NCBI GenBank assembly: GCA_016218905.1
Contig: JACRCS010000997.1
Span: forward strand, 1-26,026
DNA from: Deltaproteobacteria bacterium
GTDB lineage: Bacteria; Desulfobacterota_C; Deferrisomatia; Deferrisomatales; JACRMM01
Length of the DNA stretch: 26,026 bases
Direction: 5' to 3'
The stretch's first letter is position 1, and every line of letters begins with the position of its first letter. Shown piece by piece: positions 1 through 6,966 of this stretch. The notes beneath the pieces are model-generated. The model was not told the origin of the DNA, did no database searches, and saw only the letters and a program-made list of their open reading frames with translations. Position numbers and translations under genes: made by a program.

Positions 1-132
1 CTCGGTGAGTACCAGTACCGGTTCAATCGTCGCTTCGATCTCGCCGCTATCCTGCCTCGGCTCCTGGTCGCCGCCGCCCGGACGGGCAGCCGGCCGGAGC
101 CCTGGCTGCGCTTGGCGGAAGATTGGCGCTAA
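1..132 (+). mobile_element. IS1595/ISXO2-type transposase, C-terminal end (cut by the window edge)
   Basis: Frame 1 is open from the window edge to a TAA at 130-132 and gives about 43 residues. They include the sequence GEYQYRFNRRFDL followed by a leucine/alanine-rich segment and an ending in LRLAEDW. This matches the conserved C-terminus of DDE transposases of the ISXO2/IS1595 family, where a xxFxFRFNRR stretch is followed by a helix and a LAE-type ending. The catalytic part would lie to the left of the window. I could not identify the terminal inverted repeat or target duplication after the stop, so whether the element is complete is unknown. It converges on metV, in the place where metF stands in acetogen operons. 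Confidence 0.7.
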
Positions 133-162
133 TCAGGTTCCCCTTTTCCCGGGCCCTTTTGC

Positions 163-193
163 CATGGGACCTATGGGTCCCATGGGACTTATG
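163..193. repeat. Short-unit repeat GGGAC(C/T)TATG at the metV 3' end
   Basis: Imperfect 9-bp units built on CATGGGACCTATGGG sit between the IS remnant and metV and reach into the metV stop codon. The units are the same type as those at 6861-6947. On the opposite strand they read GTCCCATAG/GTCCCATGG, a GTC-anchored 9-mer. Confidence 0.6.
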
Positions 194-890
194 AGTGGCC
201 AGGCTGCTCTTCCGGATGTTGCACCAGCTTCAGGTCCTCCCGGGTCACCCGCCGCGGACCGCCGTCCCGCGAAGTCCGCCAGTCCTTGGGCGGGCGGGTC
301 TCCAGGAGCCGCTCCAGGTGGCCGAGCTTCTTCATCCGGTCGTAGATGAGCTGCCAGGCGCACTCGACCGCCTCGTTCACCTCGCACTTGCCGTCGTGGG
401 AGCCGCCGCAGGGGCCATTGAGGAGGCTCTTCGAGCAGCGCGCGATGGGGCAGATCCCGTCCGTGAAGTCGAGCACGCACTCGCCGCAACCGGCGCAGCG
501 CTCCTCCCACACGCCGTGCTCCGTCGGCAGGCCGTAGAAGCGCGTGTTGAGGCCGGGCACGGTGCGGGTGTCGGGAAACCGCTCTACGACGGCCTGGGCC
601 CCCACGCCGCAGGCGAGCGAGACGACCACGTCGGCCGCCCGGATCGACTCGGCCGCGACGTCCAGGTACTCCCACTCGCACTGCCGCTGCACGGCGAGGC
701 TCCGGACGTCGAGAGCCCGCCCGGCGAGGGAGGACTTCATCCGGAGCGATGCGGCCAGGATCTCCGCCTCCTTCGCGCCTCCGGCAAAGCAGACGGTGAC
801 GCAGGTGCCGCACCCGAGCACGAGGGCCTTCTCGGACCCGGCGAGGCTCTCCAGGATCTCGGCCAGGGGTTTCTGCTCGGCGACGATCAT
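189..890 (-). CDS. metV: MetV: methylenetetrahydrofolate reductase C-terminal-domain zinc/Fe-S protein
   Basis: This 233-residue protein belongs to the MTHFR C-terminal (MetV) family, the partner of MetF in acetogens and other anaerobes, which is thought to pass electrons to the flavin of MetF. Visible family marks are GCGTCVTVCFAGG near residue 26 and a cysteine-rich block around residues 130-170, with CAGCGEC, CPIARCSKSLLNGPCGG and GKCEV. The length is normal for the family. The ATG at 888-890 overlaps the mvhD stop (ATGA) and follows a GGAGG Shine-Dalgarno, so the two genes are translationally coupled. No metF follows: the stop TAA at 189-191 is followed by short repeats and the IS remnant. 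The family call is firm; its role beside HdrA and MvhD is inferred by analogy with MetVF-HdrABC-MvhD complexes. Confidence 0.9.
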   Translation of the reverse strand: MIVAEQKPLAEILESLAGSEKALVLGCGTCVTVCFAGGAKEAEILAASLRMKSSLAGRALDVRSLAVQRQCEWEYLDVAAESIRAADVVVSLACGVGAQAVVERFPDTRTVPGLNTRFYGLPTEHGVWEERCAGCGECVLDFTDGICPIARCSKSLLNGPCGGSHDGKCEVNEAVECAWQLIYDRMKKLGHLERLLETRPPKDWRTSRDGGPRRVTREDLKLVQHPEEQPGHS

Positions 891-1402
891 GGCGCTCCTC
901 CGCTCTCCGACGCGTCCGACCTCTCCGACCTGTCCGACCTGTCCGACGGGTCCGACGTGTCAGACGTGTCCGACGTGTCAGACGGGTCCGACCGGCCCCT
1001 CAACGGGCTCGGTCCCAGGGCGCGGATCCCTTCGGTCATCTCCTCACAGAGGGCCGCGAAGCGGGAACCCTCGGCCGAGGAGAGGTTGAACATCCGCACC
1101 CGCGCGCCCCCGACGCCGATCTCGTCCAGGAGCCTGGCGGCGTACTCGACCCTTCGTTTGGCGTTCGTATTACCTTCCAGGTAATGGCAGTCGCCCTGCA
1201 GTCACCCCGCGGCCATCACGCCGTCGGCGCCGTTCTCGAAGGCCGAGAGGATGTGCAGGACGTCGAGCTTCCCCGTGCAGGGGAGCCGGACCACCCGAAT
1301 CCCGGAGGGATAGCCGAGGCGCATGGCGCCGGCCAGGTCCGCCGCTCCGTAGGCGCAGTGGTGACAGCAGAAGGCGACGATCCGGGGCGTGAACTCTTCC
1401 AT
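887..1402 (-). CDS. mvhD: MvhD-like hydrogenase/Hdr delta subunit, predicted selenoprotein (UGA at codon 67)
   Basis: MvhD-type proteins hold a [2Fe-2S] cluster and carry electrons between HdrA and a partner enzyme. The frame reads MEEFTPRIVAFCCHHCAY, then GADGVMAAG, then TGA (1204-1202), then LQGDCHYLEGN and a normal MvhD C-terminus ending near IRALGP. Family members have Cys at the TGA position (AGC-x-x-GDCHYLEGN), so Sec for Cys is the simplest reading. A stem-loop follows directly. The start at 1402 is chosen because GGAGG lies 8 nt upstream and hdrA stops at 1404; an in-frame ATG at 1426 is the alternative. After the family domain the protein has an odd tail of Ser-Asp-X triplets (about 30 residues) encoded by 9-bp DNA repeats. 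It ends in TGA overlapping metV, so TGA also serves as stop in the same gene. Confidence 0.88.
905..992 (-). repeat. 9-bp tandem repeat GTC(G/T)GACNN inside the mvhD 3' end
   Basis: About ten 9-bp units of the type GTCGGACAC, GTCTGACAC and GTCGGACAG run in tandem on the minus strand. Because the unit is nine bases, it keeps the reading frame and encodes Ser-Asp-X triplets (X = Pro, Thr, Arg, Ala). The repeat lies after the conserved MvhD domain, so it looks like a DNA repeat that has expanded into the gene end. Confidence 0.8.
1160..1204 (-). promoter_or_regulatory. Candidate bacterial SECIS element after the in-frame UGA
   Basis: Starting 16 nt after the UGA, a perfect 7-bp stem (ATTACCT/AGGTAAT, 1185-1179 with 1175-1169) closes a GGA triloop. 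The loop begins 23 nt after the UGA. A lower helix GGCG (1195-1192) with CGCC (1163-1160) can extend it. Bacterial SECIS elements lie just 3' of the UGA, inside the coding region, with a G in the first loop positions about 16-37 nt away. This hairpin meets all of these criteria. Confidence 0.75.
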
Positions 1403-1403
1403 C

Positions 1404-4400
1404 TCAGCATCCTCCGCTCGCGGCATCGGGGCGTCGCGTCCCGTCGTAGGGCGTTCGTTCGGTGAAGAGGGAGTCCACCAGGGAGAGGACCTGGGGGTCG
1501 GTGAAGTGGGCGAGCTCGATGGCCTTGGCCGGGCACTCGCCGGCGCACACTCCGCAGCCGTGACAGACGGCCGGCTCCACGTAGGCCGCTCCCGGCAACC
1601 CGCCCGCGCCGGTCAACTCGGGCCGGATCCGCGGCACGTCGTAAGGGCACGCCCGCACGCACGTGAGGCAGCCGGCGCACTTCTCCGGGTCGACCCGGGC
1701 GACGATCCCGTCGGAGTGTAGCTCTTCCTTGGAGAGGAGCGTCGCCGCCCGGGCCGCGGCGGCCTGCGCCTGGGCGATGCTCTCGGAGAGGAGCTTCGGG
1801 TAGTGGGCGAGTCCCGCCAGGAAGAGGCCGTTCGTCTGGAAGTCCACCGGCCGGAGCTTCACGTGGGCCTCCATGAAGAAGCCGTCGGCGTCCAGGGGCG
1901 CTTTGAGCCGGGTGGCGAGGTCCCGTGCGTCGGCCTGGGGCACCAGAGGCTCGGCGAGGACCAGCATCTCCGGCCGCAGGAGCACGTCCTTGCCGGTGCC
2001 GGCGTCCCGGTAGTCGAGCCGGAGGGAGTTCCAGTCGATGGAGACCCGGGGCCGCTCGGAGGGGTCGTAGCGCCGGAAGAGGATGCCCCGGCGGCGGGCC
2101 TCGGTGTAGAGGCGCTCCTTGAAGCCGTAGGTGCGGATGTCCTTGTAGAGGATCGTGATCTCGGCCGCGGGGCGCAGCTCCTTCAGGAGGAGGGCGTCCT
2201 TGATGGCCGTGGTGCAGCACGTGCGCGAGCAGTAGCGCTCGGCCGGGCCCACGCAGAGGAGCATCGCGATCTTGTCGGGCACGGGTCTCGCCGGTACCCG
2301 ATAGAGCCGGTCCTCCTTCCCGTTTCCCCCGGCCTTGCGATAGACGAGCTCCTCGAAGTCGAGGGCCGTCAGGACGCTGGGATGCGTGCCGAGGCCGTAC
2401 TCCGGACCGCGGTACTCCTGGGCGCCGGTGGCCACGATCGCCACCCCGTGCTCCACCTCGACGGGGGCGCTGGTCCCGGCGGCGAGGGTGCTCCGGAAGT
2501 TCCCTTGGAAGCCGGAGAGCTCCAGGAGGCGGGTCTCGAGGTAGACCTCGACCTTCGGGTGCCTGCGCGTGCGACGGACGAGGTCGCCCAGGAACTCGGC
2601 CGGACGGAGGCCGCTTTCGAGATAGCGGACCCGGCGGAGGTTCCCGCCGAGCTCGGCTTCCCGTTCCACCAGGTAGACGTGGAAGCCCTGGTCGCCGAGC
2701 TCCAGCGCGGCGGTCATCCCGGCGGCGCCGCCGCCGAGGACCAGGGCGGCCTTGCGGACGGGGAAGGCGAACCTCGTCACGGGCGAGAGGCGGCCCGCTC
2801 GGGCGGCCGCGCCCCGGACCAGGTCCATGGCCTTTCGCGTGGCGGCTCCCCACTCGTGGGAGTGGACCCAGGAGCACTGGTTGCGGATGTTCGCCATCTC
2901 GAAGAGGGCCGGGTTGAGACCCGCGGCGCGGCAGGCGTCCTGGAAGAGCGGCTCGTGGGTCCTGGGGCTGCAGGAGGCCACCACCACCCGGTTCAAGCCG
3001 AGCTCCACCGCGGTTTCGGTGATGTGGCGCACCGTGTCCTGGGAGCAGGTGTAGAGGTTCGCCTCCGCGTGGAGGACCCCCGGCAGGCTCTTCGCGTACT
3101 CCGCGACCGCCGGGACGTCCAGAAACCCGCCGATGTTCGAGCCGCAGTGGCAGACGAAGACGCCGACCCTCGGCTCCTCGCCGGAGACGTCGCGCTCGGG
3201 CGGGTACTCGGGGGCGCGGGTCAAGGTGCCCCGCGCGGAGGCAAGCAGCGTCGCGGCCCGGGAGGCCGCGCCGCTCGCCTCCACCACGGTCTCGGGGATG
3301 TCCTTGGGCTCCCGGAACGGGCCCGCCGCGAAGATTCCGGGTCGGCTCGTCTCCAGAGGCGTGAAGAGCGTCGTCCGGCAGAACCCGTGGTCGTCGAGCT
3401 CGATCCCGAGGCGTTCTCCGAGCTCCCGCACCCCCGGCGACATCTCCATTCCCACCGAGAGCACCACGAGGTCGAAGCGCTCCTCGACGATCTTCCGCTC
3501 CCGGACCGTGCGCACGACCAGGTCGCCGGTCTCCGGCTCCTCCAGGAGGCGCGAGACCCGGCACCGCTCGTAGCGGATCCCGTACTTCTCCCGGGCGCGC
3601 CGGTAGTACTCGTCGTATCCCTTGGAGAAGGAACGCGCGTCCATGAAGTAGACCGCCACCTCGGTGCCCGGCTCGTGCTCCACCGCCATGATGGCCTCTT
3701 TGGCCGCGTACATACAGCAGACGCTGGAGCAGTAGTCGTGGTTCCGGTCCCGACTCCCGACGCACTGGAGGAAGGCGATCTTCCTGGGGGTTTTCCCGTC
3801 GCCGGGGCGGCGGACGTGGCCGTGGGTGGGGCCGGAGGCCGAGAGGAGGCGCTCGAACTGGAGCGCGGTGACCACGTTGGGGTAGCGCCCCAACCCGAAC
3901 TCCTGGCTCAGGTGGGCGTCGTAGGCCTCGTAGCCGGGGGCGAGCACGACGGCCCCCACCCGGAGGACCTCGCTCCGCTCGAGCTCCTCGTGATCGATGG
4001 CGCCGGCCTTGCACGCCTCGACGCACGCGAAGCACTCGGAGCAGACGCCGCAGGCGAGGCACCGGGCCGCTTCGGCCTGGGCCTCGGCCTCGCCGTAGCC
4101 GAGGCTCACCTCGTCGAACGAACGGACCCTTTCGCCGACCGCGAGCGTCGGCACGCCGACCCGGGAGCTCCTCTCGAGCTCGCCCCGCCCGGCCCGCGCG
4201 AGGAGCTCCACCCGGTCGAGCTCGGCCACCGGGAGCCGCTCCCGGAGCGTGGGGGCGAGGGGCTCGCCGCGGAGGTGGGCGTGGATGCCGCGGGCGGCCT
4301 TGTGGCCGGAGGCGACGGCCTCGATCACGAAGGCCGTCCCGGTGATGCTGTCGCCGGCGGCGAAGAGCCCGGGCCGCGACGTCGCGCACGTCTCGGCGTC

Positions 4401-5981
4401 GGCCACGACGGTGTTCTCCCGGGTGACCTGCACGCCCGCGCCGGGCGGGAGGAAGGCGAGACCGGCCCTCTGGCCCACCGAGAAGATGACCGTGTCGCAG
4501 GCGACCTCGTGCTCGGAGCCGGGGACCGGGACGGGCCTCCGGCGCCCGCTCGCGTCCGGCTCCCCCGGCTCCATGGTCTGGAAACGCACCCCGCGGACCC
4601 TCCCGTCGGCGCCGGCGAGGATCTCCACGGGATTCGAGAAGAAGTGGAACGCCACTCCCTCTTCCTGCGCGTGGGCGATCTCCAGGGGGTCGGCCGACGC
4701 CTCCTCCCGGGAGCGCCGATAGTGGACCTCGACGCTCTTGCCGAGCCGGACCGAGGTCCGCGCGCAGTCCATCGCCACGTCGCCCGCGCCGACGACGAGG
4801 ACGCGTTCCCCCACGTCGGGCGCCCCTTCGAGGCGGACGTCGCGGAGGAAGGAGGTGTTCGTGAGCACGCCCGGGAGGTCCGCTCCCGGGATGGGGAGGC
4901 GGAGCCCCTCGTGGGCCCCGACCGCGATCAGCACCGCCTCGAAACCCCCTCCGAAGAGCTCCTCCACGTCCGTCACCGGGTGCCCCAGCCGGAGCTCCAC
5001 CCCCAGGTCGACGATCTCCCGGACCTCGCGGTCGATGACCTCGGTGGGGAGACGGTAGGCGGGGACGCCGACGCGGAGCATGCCGCCCGCGACGGGAAGC
5101 GCCTCGAAGACGGTGACCTCATAACCCTGGAGGCAGAGGTCCCGGGCGGCCGTCAGGCCGCAGGGCCCGGCGCCGATGACCGCGATCTTCTCCGGGTGGC
5201 GCCGCTCGGCGGCCGTGGGAGGGACGTACGGCTTCGCGTAGAGCGTATCCGTCACGAAGCGCTTCAGGGCCCGGATGTCGAGGGGCTCGTCGAGCTTCCC
5301 CCGGTTGCACGCGTCCTCGCACCGGTGATTGCAGATCCGGCCGCAGATGCCGGGGAAGGGGTTATCGAGTTTGATCGTCCGCAGGGCCGCCTCGTAGTCG
5401 CCCTTCCGGACGTGGGCGATGTACCCCTGGGCCCGCTGCCCTGCGGGGCAGGCGCTACGGCAGGGGCTCACGCCCTTCTTCTCGATGGCGTAGGCGTTGG
5501 GAACGGCCTGCGGATAGAGCTTGTACGCCGCCCGCTGCTTCGTCAGTCCCTCTTCGAAGCGCCCCGGCGTCTCGATGGGGCAGACGCGCTCGCAGTCGGC
5601 GCAGCCCGTGCACCGGGCGGGATCGATGTAGCGGGGGCGGCGGCGGACCGTCACCGAGAAGTCGCCCGGCCCGCCTTCGACCGCTTCCACGTCCGTGTTG
5701 GTCAGGATCTCGATATTCAGGTGCCGGCCAGCGTCCACCAGTTTGGGGCTGATGGTGCACATCGCGCAGTCGTTGGTCGGGAAGGTCTTGTCGAGCTGGG
5801 CCATGTGGCCCCCGATGGCGGAGCGGGTCTCCGCCAGGTAGACCTTGTACCCCCCCTCGGCGAGGTCGAGGCTCGCCTGGATCCCTCCGATGCCTCCGCC
5901 CACCACCAGGACGGCGCCGGTCACCTCGCCGTCCGCCCGAACCCTCCGGAGGTTCCCGCCCCTCGCGTCTGCGCGCACCAT
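1404..5981 (-). CDS. hdrA: HdrA-type electron-bifurcating flavoprotein: tandem HdrA fused with an NfnB/GltD-like module
   Basis: This 1525-residue protein has several modules. Residues 22-115 hold an HdrA FAD fold (VVGGGIGG, DCAMCTISPK). A ferredoxin motif lies at 124-134 (CTGCADCERVC). Residues 170-580 form a GltD/NfnB-like unit with an N-terminal Fe-S helical domain (CRSACP, CGRICNHRCEDAC), an FAD motif IGAGPCG at 269 and an NAD(P) motif VVGAGDVAMD near 396. Cysteines at 641-657 (CLACGVCSECFACVEAC) precede the rest of the first HdrA body (CVGSRDRNHDYCSSVCC). A second HdrA copy starts near 940 (CHCGSNIGG, ASCSPRTHEP, LGGGAAGM). Two ferredoxin motifs close the protein (1435-1445, 1473-1483). 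HdrA flavin splits electron pairs, and the GltD-like part suggests NAD(P)H as a donor. It stops 1 nt before the mvhD start. An ATG start at 5981 with an AGGAAGGGG upstream was chosen; a GTG about 19 codons in is possible. The stop is TGA. Confidence 0.9.
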   Translation of the reverse strand: MVRADARGGNLRRVRADGEVTGAVLVVGGGIGGIQASLDLAEGGYKVYLAETRSAIGGHMAQLDKTFPTNDCAMCTISPKLVDAGRHLNIEILTNTDVEAVEGGPGDFSVTVRRRPRYIDPARCTGCADCERVCPIETPGRFEEGLTKQRAAYKLYPQAVPNAYAIEKKGVSPCRSACPAGQRAQGYIAHVRKGDYEAALRTIKLDNPFPGICGRICNHRCEDACNRGKLDEPLDIRALKRFVTDTLYAKPYVPPTAAERRHPEKIAVIGAGPCGLTAARDLCLQGYEVTVFEALPVAGGMLRVGVPAYRLPTEVIDREVREIVDLGVELRLGHPVTDVEELFGGGFEAVLIAVGAHEGLRLPIPGADLPGVLTNTSFLRDVRLEGAPDVGERVLVVGAGDVAMDCARTSVRLGKSVEVHYRRSREEASADPLEIAHAQEEGVAFHFFSNPVEILAGADGRVRGVRFQTMEPGEPDASGRRRPVPVPGSEHEVACDTVIFSVGQRAGLAFLPPGAGVQVTRENTVVADAETCATSRPGLFAAGDSITGTAFVIEAVASGHKAARGIHAHLRGEPLAPTLRERLPVAELDRVELLARAGRGELERSSRVGVPTLAVGERVRSFDEVSLGYGEAEAQAEAARCLACGVCSECFACVEACKAGAIDHEELERSEVLRVGAVVLAPGYEAYDAHLSQEFGLGRYPNVVTALQFERLLSASGPTHGHVRRPGDGKTPRKIAFLQCVGSRDRNHDYCSSVCCMYAAKEAIMAVEHEPGTEVAVYFMDARSFSKGYDEYYRRAREKYGIRYERCRVSRLLEEPETGDLVVRTVRERKIVEERFDLVVLSVGMEMSPGVRELGERLGIELDDHGFCRTTLFTPLETSRPGIFAAGPFREPKDIPETVVEASGAASRAATLLASARGTLTRAPEYPPERDVSGEEPRVGVFVCHCGSNIGGFLDVPAVAEYAKSLPGVLHAEANLYTCSQDTVRHITETAVELGLNRVVVASCSPRTHEPLFQDACRAAGLNPALFEMANIRNQCSWVHSHEWGAATRKAMDLVRGAAARAGRLSPVTRFAFPVRKAALVLGGGAAGMTAALELGDQGFHVYLVEREAELGGNLRRVRYLESGLRPAEFLGDLVRRTRRHPKVEVYLETRLLELSGFQGNFRSTLAAGTSAPVEVEHGVAIVATGAQEYRGPEYGLGTHPSVLTALDFEELVYRKAGGNGKEDRLYRVPARPVPDKIAMLLCVGPAERYCSRTCCTTAIKDALLLKELRPAAEITILYKDIRTYGFKERLYTEARRRGILFRRYDPSERPRVSIDWNSLRLDYRDAGTGKDVLLRPEMLVLAEPLVPQADARDLATRLKAPLDADGFFMEAHVKLRPVDFQTNGLFLAGLAHYPKLLSESIAQAQAAAARAATLLSKEELHSDGIVARVDPEKCAGCLTCVRACPYDVPRIRPELTGAGGLPGAAYVEPAVCHGCGVCAGECPAKAIELAHFTDPQVLSLVDSLFTERTPYDGTRRPDAASGGC

Positions 5982-6011
5982 TCCCCAGTCCCCTTCCTCA
6001 CGCTCTCGGCA

Positions 6012-6050
6012 GGGCTCAGCAGGCTGCCCTTTCAGCAGCCTGCTGAGCCC
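6012..6050 (-). other. Perfect 15-bp hairpin between the receiver gene and hdrA
   Basis: A perfect 15-bp inverted repeat (6012-6026 with 6036-6050, 9-nt loop) fills the 76-nt gap inside the operon. There is no T-run on either side, so it is not a classic intrinsic terminator. It may act as an mRNA processing or stability hairpin that sets the ratio of the receiver protein to HdrA. Confidence 0.6.
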
Positions 6051-6057
6051 CGGCGGG

Positions 6058-6534
6058 TCACACGGGCTTCGTGGAGAAGACGTAGCTCGGGGCCAGCTCC
6101 GGCTCGGCCGGCTGCGGCTCGGCCACGGCGCGGCGGTCGAGGTAGCCGAGGACCAGCGACTGGATCATGTCGCTCGTGAAGTCGGTGGTGATCAGGTCGT
6201 CGGCCATGTCGAGCATCTCCATGCCCTCCATGTAGCCGGACCGGTACAGGAGCGATCCCGAGACGGGGAGCACGAGGACGAGCCCGGTATTCGCGTTCCG
6301 GAAGTCCTCCTGGATCAGCTCCACGAGGCCCGTGCCGTCGGGCTCCAGGTACGGGAAGGTCGTGTGGAGGAGGACCAGCTACGGGCGGCGCCCGAGGATG
6401 GCCTCGCGGGCGCCGTGGGGGTCGGCGACCTCATCCACGGTGAGTTCGCTGCGGCCGTCGAGGACGATGCGCCGGAGAGAGCGGATGCGGCTGCGGTCGG
6501 TGTCGATGATCATCACGTCGGGTTTGGTCTGCAT
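6058..6534 (-). CDS. Degenerate receiver-domain protein with an in-frame TAG (codon 52)
   Basis: The frame starts at ATG 6534 behind AGGAGG at good spacing and ends at TGA 6058. It reads as a 158-residue receiver-fold protein, except for a TAG at 6381-6379. The N-terminal acidic pocket is present (MIIDTD). The segment after the TAG reads LVLLHTTFPYLEPDG, aligned with the usual PDLVLLDxxMPxxDG. So the TAG replaces the residue after Pro, and the phospho-acceptor Asp is replaced by His57. The Lys of the switch region also appears to be lost (DLITTDF). This looks like a pseudo-receiver, possibly a protein-protein adaptor. It is the first gene of the hdrA-mvhD-metV operon, directly downstream of a sigma-54 promoter. 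The TAG could be readthrough, recoding, a sequence error or a real nonsense mutation. Read as interrupted, only a 51-residue stub is made. Confidence 0.7.
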
Positions 6535-6611
6535 GCCGTCCTCCTGTTCCCAAAGGGCTCCGAGGGAGCCGTCATGAGCGAGCGAGGAAGTCGTCCCGTG
6601 CAGACGTCTAT

Positions 6612-6627
6612 AGCAAGGCCCGTACCA
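6612..6627 (-). promoter_or_regulatory. Sigma-54 (-24/-12) promoter for the receiver-hdrA-mvhD-metV operon
   Basis: The minus strand reads TGGTACG-GGCC-TTGCT, matching the sigma-54 consensus TGGCACG-N4-TTGCW except for one base. The GG and GC anchors are at the required spacing. Transcription would start near 6601, giving a leader of about 66 nt with a small GGCTCC/GGAGCC hairpin (6556-6570) before the AGGAGG. A sigma-54-dependent activator is encoded next door. Confidence 0.75.
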
Positions 6628-6701
6628 ACTTCCGTAACCTCTGGATAGGTAAGGGGTTTTGGTCGGGAAGAAGAGCAGGCGCCGCGCGCTCGGGGCGAGG
6701 A

Positions 6702-6811
6702 GTGGGGCAGAGCGCCCCACTGAGAGGGGCCGACAGGGCGCCGCGGGGCGCGTCGGGCGAGGGTTTTCCCGGTCCGGACGCGGCGGAGCAGGCCGGGGCG
6801 TTTTGCCCCGG
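6702..6811. promoter_or_regulatory. Two GGGGC-N5-GCCCC dyads, candidate activator-binding sites
   Basis: GTGGGGC-AGAGC-GCCCCAC (6702-6720) and CCGGGGC-GTTTT-GCCCCGG (6793-6811) share the palindrome GGGGC-N5-GCCCC. They lie roughly 75 and 165 bp upstream of the -24 element, the usual range for enhancer sites bound by NtrC-family regulators. Assignment to the neighbouring regulator is inference; GC-rich DNA makes chance palindromes more likely. Confidence 0.45.
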
Positions 6812-6860
6812 TGCCCTGGGGCCGATCGCCACGTGGGTTCGAGCGGTGGGGGTGTGGGCG

Positions 6861-6947
6861 CTATGGGAACTGTGGGCGCTATGGGACTTATGGGACCGAT
6901 GGGACTTATGGGAATCCCATAGGTCCCATAAGTCCCATCGGTCCCAT
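6861..6947. repeat. 9-bp GGGACTTAT/GTCCCATAG repeats arranged as a 24-bp perfect inverted repeat
   Basis: Units of the type ATGGGACTT and ATGGGACCG run rightward and then invert. The arms 6890-6913 and 6924-6947 are perfect 24-bp complements around a 10-nt centre. The structure sits 20 nt past the stop of the sigma-54 regulator and could form a very stable cruciform or RNA hairpin. No T-run follows on either strand. Confidence 0.85.
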
Positions 6948-6966
6948 GACTCGCAGCCCCCTCGGC

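Larger units (their letters stand above)
6535..6966. other. Intergenic region: operon leader, sigma-54 promoter, dyads and repeat
   Basis: This 432-nt gap has no credible gene. From right to left on the minus strand it holds the 24-bp inverted repeat after the regulator gene, two GGGGC-N5-GCCCC dyads, the sigma-54 promoter (6612-6627), a small leader hairpin (6556-6570) and the Shine-Dalgarno of the receiver gene. Confidence 0.7.

Noticed and set aside
195..1184. Plus-strand open frame opposite metV and mvhD
   Set aside because: Shadow of the two minus-strand genes; its Ser-Asp repeats come from the same 9-bp DNA repeat.
6012..6050. Intrinsic terminator before hdrA
   Set aside because: There is no T-run on the minus strand after the stem, and the operon arrangement requires readthrough into hdrA.
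1803..6179. Very long open frame on the plus strand opposite hdrA
   Set aside because: It is antisense to a gene with unmistakable HdrA and GltD motifs. Its composition (Glu/Gly/Val/Arg-rich, no domain) is typical of high-GC antisense frames.
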